Origin: CAZEKB01 sp964512225
Lineage (GTDB): Bacteria; Myxococcota_A; UBA796; UBA9615
NCBI GenBank assembly: GCA_964512225.1
Contig: CAZEKB010000033.1
Span: forward strand, 1 to 64,000
DNA: 64,000 bases
Reading direction: 5' to 3'
Shown here piece after piece: positions 16,064 to 24,773 of the stretch (position 1 is its first letter; every line of letters begins with the position of its first letter). Under the pieces are notes generated by a model. That model did not search any database. It was not told where the DNA came from and worked only from the letters and a program-made list of their open reading frames with translations. Both the position numbers and the translations under genes were made by a program.

Positions 16064-16950
16064 TGGGGCGGGGGGCCTGCCTCGCGGCCGCGTGGCTGCT
16101 GGCGCCCGGCGCGGCGGCCGCCGCGACGGGCGGGCCCGACGCGTTCGGCTACACCTTCATCGACTCCGTGGAGCCCGACGGGCCGGAGTTCGGCTGGGCG
16201 CAGACGAGCGGGCAGGTGAACGTGCCCACCGGCGGCATGGTGTCGGTCCCGCTCCCGTTCGGGTTCGAGTTCTACGGCACGGAGTACAGCTCGGTCGGCG
16301 TCGGCGACGACGGCGTCCTCGTCTTCGCGGGCGACTACCCGGGCGCGCTCCAGCAGTGCCTCCCGGACCTCGACGGGGCTGTCGTCCTGCCCTTGTGGGA
16401 CCTCCTCGACTCCGCGCTGGGCGACGTGCGAACCCGCAACCTCGCCAACGAGGACCCCGCCTACTTCGTCGTGCACTACGACGAGGTCGGGCACGGCCTC
16501 AGCGAGCAGGACGTCTCCGTCCAGGTGCGCCTCTACGAGACGGGTGTGATCGAGTTCCACTACCTCGTCGTCGTCGCCGCGGGCGGGGGTGGAACCTCGA
16601 CCGTGGGCATCGAGGACGGGGCCGAGGGCGCGCTGCAGTACGCCTGCGACCAGCCCTTGTTGGGCGACGGGTCCGCGGTCCGGTTCATCCCTCCGGGGGT
16701 GGTCGTCGGAGACGACGACGACGACGACTCGGGCGACGACGACGACGACTCGGGCGACGACGACGACTCGGGCGACGACGACGACGCGGCCGACGACGAC
16801 GACTCGGGCGACGTGGTCTTGGACCCGACGGCCGAGGACGGCTGCCAGTCCGAGTGTCGGGGGTTGGGAGTGCGCTTCGGCGCGTTGCCGCTCTTCGCCG
16901 TGCTCGGCGTCGGGCTCAGTCGTCGTCGAGGCGTGCCCCGTCGGGCCTGA
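16063..16950 (+). CDS. Secreted protein with Asp-rich spacer and MYXO-CTERM-like tail
   Basis: From ATG 16063 there are 295 residues: a signal peptide (about 1-20), a nidogen-like beta domain (about 25-200, with FGFEFYGTEYSSVGVGDDG and the Val-Gly-Ile-Glu-Asp tail), a spacer of DDDDDSG repeats (about 213-248), and a C-terminus with CQSEC, a hydrophobic stretch and SRRRGVPRR. That C-terminal plan fits surface sorting. The start overlaps the upstream stop by one base. Confidence 0.72.
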   Translation: MGRGACLAAAWLLAPGAAAAATGGPDAFGYTFIDSVEPDGPEFGWAQTSGQVNVPTGGMVSVPLPFGFEFYGTEYSSVGVGDDGVLVFAGDYPGALQQCLPDLDGAVVLPLWDLLDSALGDVRTRNLANEDPAYFVVHYDEVGHGLSEQDVSVQVRLYETGVIEFHYLVVVAAGGGGTSTVGIEDGAEGALQYACDQPLLGDGSAVRFIPPGVVVGDDDDDDSGDDDDDSGDDDDSGDDDDAADDDDSGDVVLDPTAEDGCQSECRGLGVRFGALPLFAVLGVGLSRRRGVPRRA

Positions 16951-17170
16951 CGGGCGGCCGGGCCTGCGTCACGGCCCCTCCGGCGAGGGTGATCGGCTCG
17001 GCCGGTGTCGGTCGGGGACCCCGAGGCCGCGACGGGCGCCGCCTCCCGGGGGTAGTCTCCCGGCGCGACAAGGGGAGCAGCGGCTCGCGGCCGACGACGT
17101 CGGCCCCCACGTACAGGCTGGGGAGCAGCAGCGGGGGCAGCGCCGCGGGGTCGTCGTGACGATCCTGCAT
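16916..17170 (-). CDS. Possible small protein of unknown function
   Basis: A frame of 84 residues (MQDRHDDPAALPPLLLPSLY onward) has codons ending in G or C in about nine of ten cases, which is unusual for a shadow frame. It overlaps the 3' end of the preceding gene by 35 bases and has no visible ribosome site or -10 box. No family is recognised. The rest of 16951-17279 holds a 6-bp hairpin (17235-17252) between two A5 tracts and otherwise nothing I can name. Confidence 0.3.
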   Translation of the reverse strand: MQDRHDDPAALPPLLLPSLYVGADVVGREPLLPLSRRETTPGRRRPSRPRGPRPTPAEPITLAGGAVTQARPPVRPDGARLDDD

Positions 17171-17279
17171 ACCCTGAGAACGCCGGTGGAGCCGCCGGCG
17201 GAGAGGTCTCGCGGCAAAAAGATCCAGCGGCCTCCGGCGGGGGACTCCGCCGAGCAAAAAGGGCGGCATGATGCGGCCC

Positions 17280-18410
17280 ATGTCCGTCCCTCTCGTCGTC
17301 GTCGTGCTGGCCGCGCTCGGCGCGGGGCTCGCCGGCTACGCCGTGCGGGGGCTCCAGCACCGACGGTGGGGGTCCCCCGATCACGGGGAGCTCGAGCGCC
17401 TCGGGGTGGAGCTCGCCGCGTCGCGCGACCGCTTCCGCACCATCGTCGAGACCATGACCGCGGGCGTCGTGGCTCGGGACGTGGACGGGGGCCTGCTCGC
17501 CGTCAACTCGGCCGCTCGGCGGCTGCTCGGCGTCGAGGACCGGGAGGGGGCGCCGGCGTCGGCCAAGCTGCTCGAGCGGCTCCCGCTGCTGGCGTCCACC
17601 GCGTCCGAGGGGGAGCTCGCGCTCGACTACGGCCCCGGTCCGCCGCGCACGGTCTCGGTGCTCGCGGGGACATCCCCCGACGGCGCGCGCGTCGTCGTCC
17701 TGCACGACATCACGGAGCAGCGGCGGACGGAGCGGATCCGCCGCGACTTCGTGGCCAACGCGTCTCACGAGCTGCGTACGCCGGTCGCGGTTCTGCAGGC
17801 CAACGCGGAGACCCTGCTGGACGGCGCGCTGGAGGATCCGGCCGCGGCCCGCGGCTTCGTGGAGGGCATGGACCGCCACGCCCGTCGCCTGTCGGCCCTG
17901 CTCGGGGACCTGCTCGACCTCTCTCGCATCGAGGCGGGCAGCTACGCGGTGGAGGCCCAGGCTCTGGACGTCGCCGCGGCCTTCGAGCGCGCCCGCGACG
18001 CCCTCGCCCGGCGCGCGGGGGACGAGGGCGTGGCCGTGGAGGTGGACGTGTCCGACGGTCTCCTCGTCAAGGGCGACCTCCAGGCCCTGGACCAGGTGCT
18101 CGTGAACCTCATCGACAACGCGCTGAAGTACTCGCCCGCCGACACCATCGTGAGGCTCGTCGGGCGCGCTTCGGGGCCTCGGGTGCGGCTCGAGGTGCGC
18201 GACGCCGGCCCCGGCATCGCCGAGGAGCAGCGGGCCCGCCTCTTCGAGCGCTTCTACCGCGTGGATCCCGGGCGCGACCGGAGCATGGGCGGGACCGGGC
18301 TCGGCCTCGCGATCGTCAAGCACCTGTCCTCGGTCATGGGCGGCACCGTCGGCATGGAGCCCAACGCGCCCCGGGGGTCGGTGTTCTGGGTGTCGTTGCC
18401 TGCGCCGTGA
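17280..18410 (+). CDS. PhoR-like sensor histidine kinase
   Basis: From ATG 17280 the protein has 376 residues: one membrane segment at the N-terminus, a PAS domain (about 45-150), a HisKA domain with ASHELRTP (phospho-acceptor His163) and a HATPase domain with NLIDNALKYSP, DAGPGI and GGTGLGLAIVKHL. It is built like PhoR, the phosphate-starvation sensor. ATG 17268 four codons upstream is also possible; the later start places a CATGAT box seven bases upstream. No response regulator gene is adjacent, so it is an orphan. A phosphate-type porin gene lies 1.2 kb downstream, which is suggestive only. Confidence 0.85.
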   Translation: MSVPLVVVVLAALGAGLAGYAVRGLQHRRWGSPDHGELERLGVELAASRDRFRTIVETMTAGVVARDVDGGLLAVNSAARRLLGVEDREGAPASAKLLERLPLLASTASEGELALDYGPGPPRTVSVLAGTSPDGARVVVLHDITEQRRTERIRRDFVANASHELRTPVAVLQANAETLLDGALEDPAAARGFVEGMDRHARRLSALLGDLLDLSRIEAGSYAVEAQALDVAAAFERARDALARRAGDEGVAVEVDVSDGLLVKGDLQALDQVLVNLIDNALKYSPADTIVRLVGRASGPRVRLEVRDAGPGIAEEQRARLFERFYRVDPGRDRSMGGTGLGLAIVKHLSSVMGGTVGMEPNAPRGSVFWVSLPAP

Positions 18411-18414
18411 CCGC

Positions 18415-18420
18415 TAGAGT
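18415..18420 (+). promoter_or_regulatory. -10 element TAGAGT before the gene at 18427
   Basis: TAGAGT is six bases before ATG 18427, only a few bases after the histidine kinase stop, so the next gene has its own leaderless promoter. Confidence 0.55.
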
Positions 18421-18426
18421 CCGGGA

Positions 18427-19632
18427 ATGAAGATCGCCCTGGTCGCCCTCGCCGCGTCGCTCATCCCCGCCTCCGCGTCCGCGGCCGACTGCTTCCGGCA
18501 GACCAAGGTCGAGATCGGTCCCTACAGCCCCACCGTCTTCGAGCCGTCCCCCGACGGCAGCGTGTGGCGCATCGCCGACGACCGGCAGCCCGGCGCCGTG
18601 ATCCTCCACGGCCACCAGAGCGCGACGATCGAGCGCGACGCTCACCGGGCCGAGGTGGCCTGGTCGGCGCCACCGCAGGTGTGGTGCACCGACGGCGAGG
18701 TCGAGCTCCGCGCCACGTTCTCGGGCGACCACGGCGGCATGGTCTACGACAGCAACCCCGTCTCCTCGATCGTCGCCACGGTGGAGCCCACGCCGCCGAT
18801 CCCCCTCACCGGGTACGGCGGCACGAAGTCGTTCTTCCACAACGGAGGCAGCGGCCCGACGACCATGGACGGCGTCGTGCGCGTCGTGCCGCGGGGCGGG
18901 AGCAACCCCTGGTGGATGCGCGCCCGGGTGGACATGGGCAACGGCCAGTGGGTCGGCGTGACCTGGCACTACGAGCCCGTTACGGACGCGAGCGGGACGT
19001 CCGCGCCCTCGCCGCCCCCGGGGCTGGGGGCCGGGACCGGCGGCGTGGTCGCGGGGGCCGTCGCGGCCCAGGACGACGACGCGCACGATCACGACGACCG
19101 GGACGACGATCGGGACGACGACGACGACCGCGACGACGACGACGACGACGACGACCGCAGCTACCTCGGCGACGTGAACGCGGGCTGGTTCCACGTCGGG
19201 GGCGGCTTCGGGTTCGCCCTGAGCCCCTTCGCCGAGGTCCTCCTCCCCGGCGGGAGGTTCACCCTCGGCCTCGGCGCCTATACCTTCATGCTGTACGGGG
19301 GCGGCGGCTTCGACATCGACTTCCAGCCGAACACGCCGTTCCGGTTCCTCGGGCAGGCCTACGTCGGCGTCGCGATCCCGATCCCCGTCTTCCACCCGAT
19401 GTTCGGCTTCAAGATCGCGGGCGGCCCGTCGGTCCTGCTGAACGCCGAGGTCGCGCTCCCCTACCCGACGGTGTCCGTGGGCGGGCAGGCGGGGTTCATC
19501 GTCCGCAAGTTCGACGGGGGGCCCGGCTTCCGGTTCATGGTGGAGCCCGCCTACGTGGAGACGGGCTACTACCTCCCCGGCGAGGGCGAGGGCGGCTTCG
19601 AGATCTGGTTCACGTTCGCCGCGGTGATGTAG
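18427..19632 (+). CDS. Secreted outer-membrane-type protein with Asp/His/Arg-rich linker
   Basis: The 401-residue protein has a signal peptide (cleavage near residue 19), an N-terminal region with two Cys (about 20-185), a linker rich in Asp with interspersed His and Arg (about 215-242), and a C-terminal half that reads like a small beta-barrel (GFGFALSPFAEVLLPGG, FTLGLGAYTFMLYGG, GFEIWFTFAAVM). The linker differs from the plain Asp spacers of neighbours and could bind metal. Function is unknown. Confidence 0.65.
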   Translation: MKIALVALAASLIPASASAADCFRQTKVEIGPYSPTVFEPSPDGSVWRIADDRQPGAVILHGHQSATIERDAHRAEVAWSAPPQVWCTDGEVELRATFSGDHGGMVYDSNPVSSIVATVEPTPPIPLTGYGGTKSFFHNGGSGPTTMDGVVRVVPRGGSNPWWMRARVDMGNGQWVGVTWHYEPVTDASGTSAPSPPPGLGAGTGGVVAGAVAAQDDDAHDHDDRDDDRDDDDDRDDDDDDDDRSYLGDVNAGWFHVGGGFGFALSPFAEVLLPGGRFTLGLGAYTFMLYGGGGFDIDFQPNTPFRFLGQAYVGVAIPIPVFHPMFGFKIAGGPSVLLNAEVALPYPTVSVGGQAGFIVRKFDGGPGFRFMVEPAYVETGYYLPGEGEGGFEIWFTFAAVM

Positions 19633-19638
19633 CCCCGC

Positions 19639-20841
19639 TCAGAAGTCCAGCTGGAACTGCGTGCGGACCTGCACCGCGGTCTCGTCGCCGTCGGTGGTCT
19701 CGGTGATGACGGCGCCCGCGTCCGTCGCCCACTTCACGTTGTCCCCGAAGAAGTACACGGTCACGCCGCCCAGGAGCTCCGTCGTGTCGTTGTCCGCGCC
19801 CGGGGGGAGCAGGCGCGCGAACCGGAACACCGGCTGCACCATCCCCTTGATCGTGTAGCCGACCGAGGCGTGCACGCCGATGTTGCTGAGCGCGAGGTCG
19901 GTGAACTCCTCGCCGTCTTGGTCGGCGCGGACGTACACGGCGCCGTTGTGGGCGAAGCCCTTCGCCTTCACCGACCAGTCGACGTTGCCGCCCATGGAGG
20001 CGTCGTCGTCGTCGTCCGCGTCGAAGTTGATCCAGACGCCGCCGCCGACGCCCACGCCCGGCTCCGAGGTCTCGTGGTCGGACTCGGCGTACCCGTCGTG
20101 GCCGGGGGTGTGGACCCCGACGCGGGCGTTGAACAGCGGGTTGGGGAGGTCCGGGACGTTGCTGAACTTGCCCGAGTCGATCGTGCCCGCGCCGGTGAGC
20201 GGCGCGACCGTGACGTCGCCGGACAGGCTCCCGGAGTCGCCGGTCCCGTTCCAGATGCCGACCGCGTACTCGATCGGCGCGGTCTTGTAGTCGCTCATGA
20301 GCATGATGCCGACGTCGCGGTCGAGGCCGAACGCCCCGTTCGTGATGCTGCGGTCGACCAGCTGCTGCTTGGTGCTGGACGCCAGCCCTTGGCGCGAGTT
20401 CGGCACCTTGAACTGCCCGAGGCGGACGATCGCCATCTCGTCGGCGCGCACGTCCACGTACGCGTCCTTGAGGTTCACGCCGCCCTTGCCGAAGTCGATC
20501 TGGAACTTGTACTTCAGGATCTCGTCGAAGGCGTGACCGCTGAACTTGAAGCGCACCCGCGGCAGGCTGAAGTTCGCCCCGTGCTCGCCCGCGTCGTTCA
20601 CGTAGGTGAAGCGGAACTGCGCCCGGCCGCCGAGCTTGATCCCGAACCTGCCGTCCGGCGACGTGATGAAGAAGCCCTTCTCGAACCCGACCTTGGGAGG
20701 CGGCAGGGGCGCGGGGGCCTCCTCGGGCACGACCTCCACGGGCGGTCCCTCGTCGGGCTGCGGCGTGGGCTCGTCGGCCAGGGCGGGGGCTGCCAGGGCG
20801 GCCGTGAGCAGGACGGTGAGCGGCGTTCGGGCGAGCTTCAT
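19639..20841 (-). CDS. Phosphate-selective porin O/P family outer-membrane protein
   Basis: The 400-residue precursor has a signal peptide (cleavage after ALA, about residue 22), a Pro/Glu-rich segment (about 23-50), and then the OprP/OprO-like barrel: GFFITSPDGRFGIKLGGRAQFRF, written here as the conserved G-x-x-I-x-S-x-D family opening, followed by LPRVRFKFSGHAF and many strands, ending in Phe (FQLDF). It would form an anion-selective channel. It is convergent with the preceding gene (six bases apart). Upstream, around 20855-20870, TGTCAT and TGTGAC lie close together but at the wrong spacing for a good Pho box. Confidence 0.82.
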   Translation of the reverse strand: MKLARTPLTVLLTAALAAPALADEPTPQPDEGPPVEVVPEEAPAPLPPPKVGFEKGFFITSPDGRFGIKLGGRAQFRFTYVNDAGEHGANFSLPRVRFKFSGHAFDEILKYKFQIDFGKGGVNLKDAYVDVRADEMAIVRLGQFKVPNSRQGLASSTKQQLVDRSITNGAFGLDRDVGIMLMSDYKTAPIEYAVGIWNGTGDSGSLSGDVTVAPLTGAGTIDSGKFSNVPDLPNPLFNARVGVHTPGHDGYAESDHETSEPGVGVGGGVWINFDADDDDDASMGGNVDWSVKAKGFAHNGAVYVRADQDGEEFTDLALSNIGVHASVGYTIKGMVQPVFRFARLLPPGADNDTTELLGGVTVYFFGDNVKWATDAGAVITETTDGDETAVQVRTQFQLDF

Positions 20842-20972
20842 GGGCGAAGGGTGCGGGACGGATGTGTCATCTCTGTGACGGAGGGGGGACGATTTGGTCG
20901 TCACGCCGTACTTCGCGGCGACGCGCTCCTTCCTCGAGGACACGGCGCCCGCCTGCCTCGACCGAGATGCTC

Positions 20973-20978
20973 TAGGCT
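20973..20978 (+). promoter_or_regulatory. -10 element TAGGCT of the lipoprotein gene at 20985
   Basis: TAGGCT lies six bases before ATG 20985, the leaderless arrangement. Confidence 0.55.
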
Positions 20979-20984
20979 CCGGGC

Positions 20985-21695
20985 ATGCGCCGTCTCCCCT
21001 GTCTCGTCCCGATCCTCCTGGCCGGCTGCGTCGGCACCGTGTCCGTGGACGGCGACGCCGACTCCTTCGGGGCCGCGTCCTCCGGCTCCCTGCTGAAGGT
21101 GGACCTCTTCGACGACCACCTCGAGCTGTTCATGGTGTCGAGCAAGCCCGGCCTCTGCTCGAACATCCAGGACGCATACCCCGAGGCCATGGACGCGGTC
21201 GACCGGTGGGGTCTGGCGATCTTCGACGACGACGCCTGCGACACCCTGTGGGTCGACCTCGAGGAGGCCTGGGACTCGATGTTCCGGGGTGGCGCGAACT
21301 ACCTCGTGATCAACCACGCCGACGACCTCGGCGGCTTCGATCCGCCGGACGCGGGGACCCACGAGGTCGGCGACGGCGAGTGGGGCGTCACCCTCCACTA
21401 CTTCGACGACAACCCCTACACCGTCCTGTCCGAAGGCGACGCGGGCTGCGACGTGCGGGACGAGGGCGAGCTCGTCACCCGCTACGTCGCGGACAGCGGC
21501 TCGCTCGAGGTCGCGGGGTCGGACGACGACGGCTGGCGACTGGAGCTGGACGCGGCCCTCGAGGACGAGGGCGGCGACGACGCGGGCGACGCCGTCGGCA
21601 GCTTCGCGATGACGCCCTGCGAGGTCGATCTCTCGGACACGACCGCCGCGGAGTGGTTCACCGGGGGCGCGGCCACCCCCTGGCTGCTGGACTGA
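20985..21695 (+). CDS. Lipoprotein of unknown function
   Basis: The 236-residue protein has a lipobox (LVPILLAGC, Cys15) and an acidic mature part without the poly-Asp spacer of its neighbours. It contains four to six Cys residues that could pair. No family is recognised. The next lipoprotein gene starts two bases after its stop, so the two are likely co-transcribed and may work together. Confidence 0.65.
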   Translation: MRRLPCLVPILLAGCVGTVSVDGDADSFGAASSGSLLKVDLFDDHLELFMVSSKPGLCSNIQDAYPEAMDAVDRWGLAIFDDDACDTLWVDLEEAWDSMFRGGANYLVINHADDLGGFDPPDAGTHEVGDGEWGVTLHYFDDNPYTVLSEGDAGCDVRDEGELVTRYVADSGSLEVAGSDDDGWRLELDAALEDEGGDDAGDAVGSFAMTPCEVDLSDTTAAEWFTGGAATPWLLD

Positions 21696-21697
21696 CC

Positions 21698-22303
21698 GTG
21701 GCGCGCATCTCGCCCGCCCTCGCGATGACGGCGTTCATCTTCTTCTTCGCGGGGGCCTGCCCCGTCCCCGACGACGTCCCGGGGCCCCCGCCGGGGAACG
21801 AGGACGACTCCGCGGACGACGACGACTCCGCGCCGTTGGACGACGACGACGCCGGGGGCGGAGACTGTCCGCTCGTGGACGTCGACGGCGAGACCGAGGA
21901 CGTGCCCTGCGACTGGGAGAACGGGGGCGGCGACGTCTGGCAGGTGGTGGTGCCCGAGGGCTCCCGCCTGGACCTCACGATCGACACCGTGGCCGCGGAC
22001 ACGGCCTTCGATCCCCGCTTCGTCGTCCTCGACGCGATCGGCGGATACGTCACCACCGGCGACGACGAGTGCACCTGCGCCTTCGTCCCCCCCGGCGATT
22101 ACGGCTGCCCCGTGGCCGATCACACCGCGCTCGACTTCACCGAGGCGCTGACGATCCACGTCGGGGCCTTCGTGGCCGAGGGGTGCGCGGGCGGTACGAC
22201 GGGGACCTACGCGATCCGGGCGACCGTCGACGACGAGGCCGTCGAGCTCCGGCTGATCCGGGACGACGAGCCCAACTACTACAACGATCGCTGGGAACGC
22301 TGA
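21698..22303 (+). CDS. Lipoprotein with Asp-rich spacer and PPC-like domain
   Basis: From GTG 21698 this is 201 residues with a lipobox near residue 21 (FFFAGAC), a spacer with DDSADDDDSA (about 35-55) and a beta domain (about 60-185) resembling the bacterial pre-peptidase C-terminal fold (LDLTIDTVAADTAFDPRFVV). An internal ATG at 21725 would leave a very short signal, so GTG is preferred. It follows the preceding lipoprotein gene by two bases. Confidence 0.65.
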   Translation: MARISPALAMTAFIFFFAGACPVPDDVPGPPPGNEDDSADDDDSAPLDDDDAGGGDCPLVDVDGETEDVPCDWENGGGDVWQVVVPEGSRLDLTIDTVAADTAFDPRFVVLDAIGGYVTTGDDECTCAFVPPGDYGCPVADHTALDFTEALTIHVGAFVAEGCAGGTTGTYAIRATVDDEAVELRLIRDDEPNYYNDRWER

Positions 22304-22380
22304 GGTCGGATTACGAGACCGACGCGGTGTACGTGTCCGAGATGCGGTGGCCGCCCGCGCCGCTGGGTATGCTCCGCGGC

Positions 22381-24762
22381 GTGTTCGTCCGTTCCGCGTT
22401 CGCGCTGCTGCTCGCCATCGCCGCGGTCGGCTGCCCCGCCCCCGACCCCGGGGATCCGACCCCGCCCCTCGACGACGACGACGCGGTGGACGACGACGAC
22501 GCCGGTCCCGTGCTCGAGGACTGCCCTCCCCCGGACGTCGTGGACCCGCCCCTCGACCCGGCCGACTGCAACGGAGACGGCGACCCGGACGCGGAGCAGC
22601 TCGCGGCGGGCGAGGCCTTCGACTGCGACGGCGACGGGGTGCTCGACGAGTGCGAGGTGCTCGACGACGCCTGCGTCTCGTACGGGGCGCGCCGGTTCGT
22701 GGAGTACGACGCGGGCAACCTGCCGATCGTCCTGAGCGCCCCCCACGGCGGCCTGGTGGAGCCCGAGGACATCCCCGACCGGGCCGCGGCCACCGGAGCC
22801 CGCGACATCAATACGATCCAGCTCGCCCGGGCGATCGACGCGGCCCTCTTCGCGCGCACCGGCCGTCACGCTCACCTGATCGTGTGCCAGCTCCACCGCG
22901 ACAAGATCGACTGCAATCGGTCGCTCGAGACGGCGCAGGACGGTCACCCCGAGACCGAGGCGGCCTGGTTCGAGTACCACGCGTTCATCGACGCCGCGAA
23001 GCGCGCCGCCGTCGCGCAGTACGGTCGGGCCCTGTACATCGACCTGCACGGCCTCGCGGCGAGCCGCGACAAGAACGAGATCGGCTACCTGCTCTACAAG
23101 GCGCAGCTCTACGAGCCCGACGATCGGCTGGCGCACCCGGCCTACGTCCCGCGCGCGAGCATCCGCACCGCGGCCGAGGAGGGCGGCGACCTCGTCGAGC
23201 TCCTGCGCGGGATCACGTCCCTCGGCGCGGGGCTCCAGGCCGCCGGCTTCGACGCGGTCCCGAGCCCGGCGCACCCGGATCCCGGCTACGACGACGACGG
23301 GGAGCCGGGCAACTACTTCAACGGCGGCTACAACACGGGGCGCCACGGCTCGCGCGCCGGCGGGCCCGTGGACGGCCTGCAGATCGAGACGGTCTGGGGC
23401 GGCGTGCGGGACACCGAGGCGTCGCGCGCGGCCTTCGGGGGGGCGCTCGCGGACGCCGTCCTGGCGTGGCTCCCGACCCACCTGGCGGTCGACCCCGAGG
23501 CCGACGATCTCGTGAGCCTCGGGCCCGTCCGGGGGTGGGCGTCCGAGCGCGGCGGGACCGCCGAGATCGCGGTGCGTCGCCACGGTCGCCTGCAGCCCGC
23601 GACCGTCCAGCTGGGCTGGGGCGGCGACCTGACCGACCCGCCCTCCTCGGTGCCCTTCGCGGCGGGCGAGTCCGAGGTGGTCCTGGAGGTGGGCACGCCC
23701 GAAGACGGGGTCGAGGAGGGGCCCCGGGAGGCGCTCGTCGAGGTGCTCCCCGGCGCGGGCTACAACGTGGACCCCGAGGGCAGGAGCCGCACCATCCCCG
23801 TCGTCGACGCCGACCGGGCGGGCCTGTGGGTCGAGCCCTTCGCGGAGCTGCTCCCCGAAGGCACCGTCGGGGACGCCCGCTTCCGCCGGGACACCTGCGG
23901 GGACGTCGCCGAGGTGACGGTGGAGCACGACGGCGGGGCCGACCTCGACGTGACCGAGTCCGTCGTCTTCGACGCCGCGACGAGCGCGGGCTCCGTCGCG
24001 ATCGCCGCAGTCGAGGACGGGGAAGGGGAGGCGGCCGAGCGCCCCACCGTGACCCTTCGGTTCGGGGAGCAGGCGATCGAGATCCCCCTGCGGGTGGTGG
24101 ACGACGCTCCCGCCGTGCGCGGGCGCTGGGACGGCCGGATCGACGGGGCGCTCCTCCTGTCGTCGGCGCCCACGAACGTCGCCGCCGCGGTCCTGCCGAC
24201 CGTCGCGGACGGCCCCCGCGCCGAGGAGGACGGGCCGTCGGGGACCTACCTGTCGTTCGACGGCGAAGACGACGTGGTGCTCGTGGACGACATCGCCCTC
24301 GACGGTCCCTTCACCGTCGCCTTCGCCTTCCGCGCGCACCCGGACCTGCCGGACCGCTTCGGGTACCTCTACGGTCACGGCAACGTGAACGGGCCGAACC
24401 ACCTGAACGTCTACCTGCGCACGAACGGAGGGGTCCGAACCTCCCTGCGCGGGGCGGACGAGGCCTCCGACTTCGACGCCCTGGACGTGGCGGGGACCTT
24501 CCGCGACGCGCAGTGGCACCACTACGCTGTCGTCGTGGATCCGGCCGCGCCCTCCGCGGTCGTGTACCTGGACGGAGTCGAGTCCGCCTCCGCCGCCCGG
24601 GGTGCCGCCCCGTTCGACCCGCCTCACCCGATCTTCCTGGGCGGTCGCTGGGACATGAACCCGGACCGCGACTACATCGGCGATCTGGACGACATCCTCG
24701 TCGTCCGTTCCGCCCTCACCGCGGCGGAGGTCTCGGCCCTCGCCACCCCCTTCGTCCCCTGA
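22381..24762 (+). CDS. Secreted N-formylglutamate amidohydrolase-like lipoprotein with C-terminal LamG-type domain
   Basis: GTG 22381 gives 793 residues with a clean lipobox (LLLAIAAVGC). It was preferred to ATG 22369 because TATGCT (22368-22373), a -10 box, ends seven bases before the GTG and contains that ATG. An Asp spacer and an EF-like segment (NGDGDPD, CDGDGVLDEC) follow. Residues about 110-360 resemble N-formylglutamate amidohydrolases (VLSAPHGG, HLIVCQLHRDKIDCNRS, LYIDLHG). Residues about 600-790 form a concanavalin A-like/LamG domain (FDGEDDVVLV, GPFTVAFAFRA, DAQWHHYAVVVD). An exported amidohydrolase on the surface with a sugar-binding domain is an unusual pairing; the true substrate is unknown. 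Confidence 0.75.
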   Translation: MFVRSAFALLLAIAAVGCPAPDPGDPTPPLDDDDAVDDDDAGPVLEDCPPPDVVDPPLDPADCNGDGDPDAEQLAAGEAFDCDGDGVLDECEVLDDACVSYGARRFVEYDAGNLPIVLSAPHGGLVEPEDIPDRAAATGARDINTIQLARAIDAALFARTGRHAHLIVCQLHRDKIDCNRSLETAQDGHPETEAAWFEYHAFIDAAKRAAVAQYGRALYIDLHGLAASRDKNEIGYLLYKAQLYEPDDRLAHPAYVPRASIRTAAEEGGDLVELLRGITSLGAGLQAAGFDAVPSPAHPDPGYDDDGEPGNYFNGGYNTGRHGSRAGGPVDGLQIETVWGGVRDTEASRAAFGGALADAVLAWLPTHLAVDPEADDLVSLGPVRGWASERGGTAEIAVRRHGRLQPATVQLGWGGDLTDPPSSVPFAAGESEVVLEVGTPEDGVEEGPREALVEVLPGAGYNVDPEGRSRTIPVVDADRAGLWVEPFAELLPEGTVGDARFRRDTCGDVAEVTVEHDGGADLDVTESVVFDAATSAGSVAIAAVEDGEGEAAERPTVTLRFGEQAIEIPLRVVDDAPAVRGRWDGRIDGALLLSSAPTNVAAAVLPTVADGPRAEEDGPSGTYLSFDGEDDVVLVDDIALDGPFTVAFAFRAHPDLPDRFGYLYGHGNVNGPNHLNVYLRTNGGVRTSLRGADEASDFDALDVAGTFRDAQWHHYAVVVDPAAPSAVVYLDGVESASAARGAAPFDPPHPIFLGGRWDMNPDRDYIGDLDDILVVRSALTAAEVSALATPFVP

Positions 24763-24773
24763 TTGGAGCCCCC

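Noticed and set aside
17235..17252. Rho-independent terminator before the histidine kinase
   Set aside because: The hairpin is followed by an A-tract on the plus strand, and on the minus strand the T-tract is too far from the stem.
20850..20875. Possible Pho box before the phosphate-type porin
   Set aside because: The two TGTCAT/TGTGAC halves are nine, not eleven, bases apart and lack the AT-rich middle.
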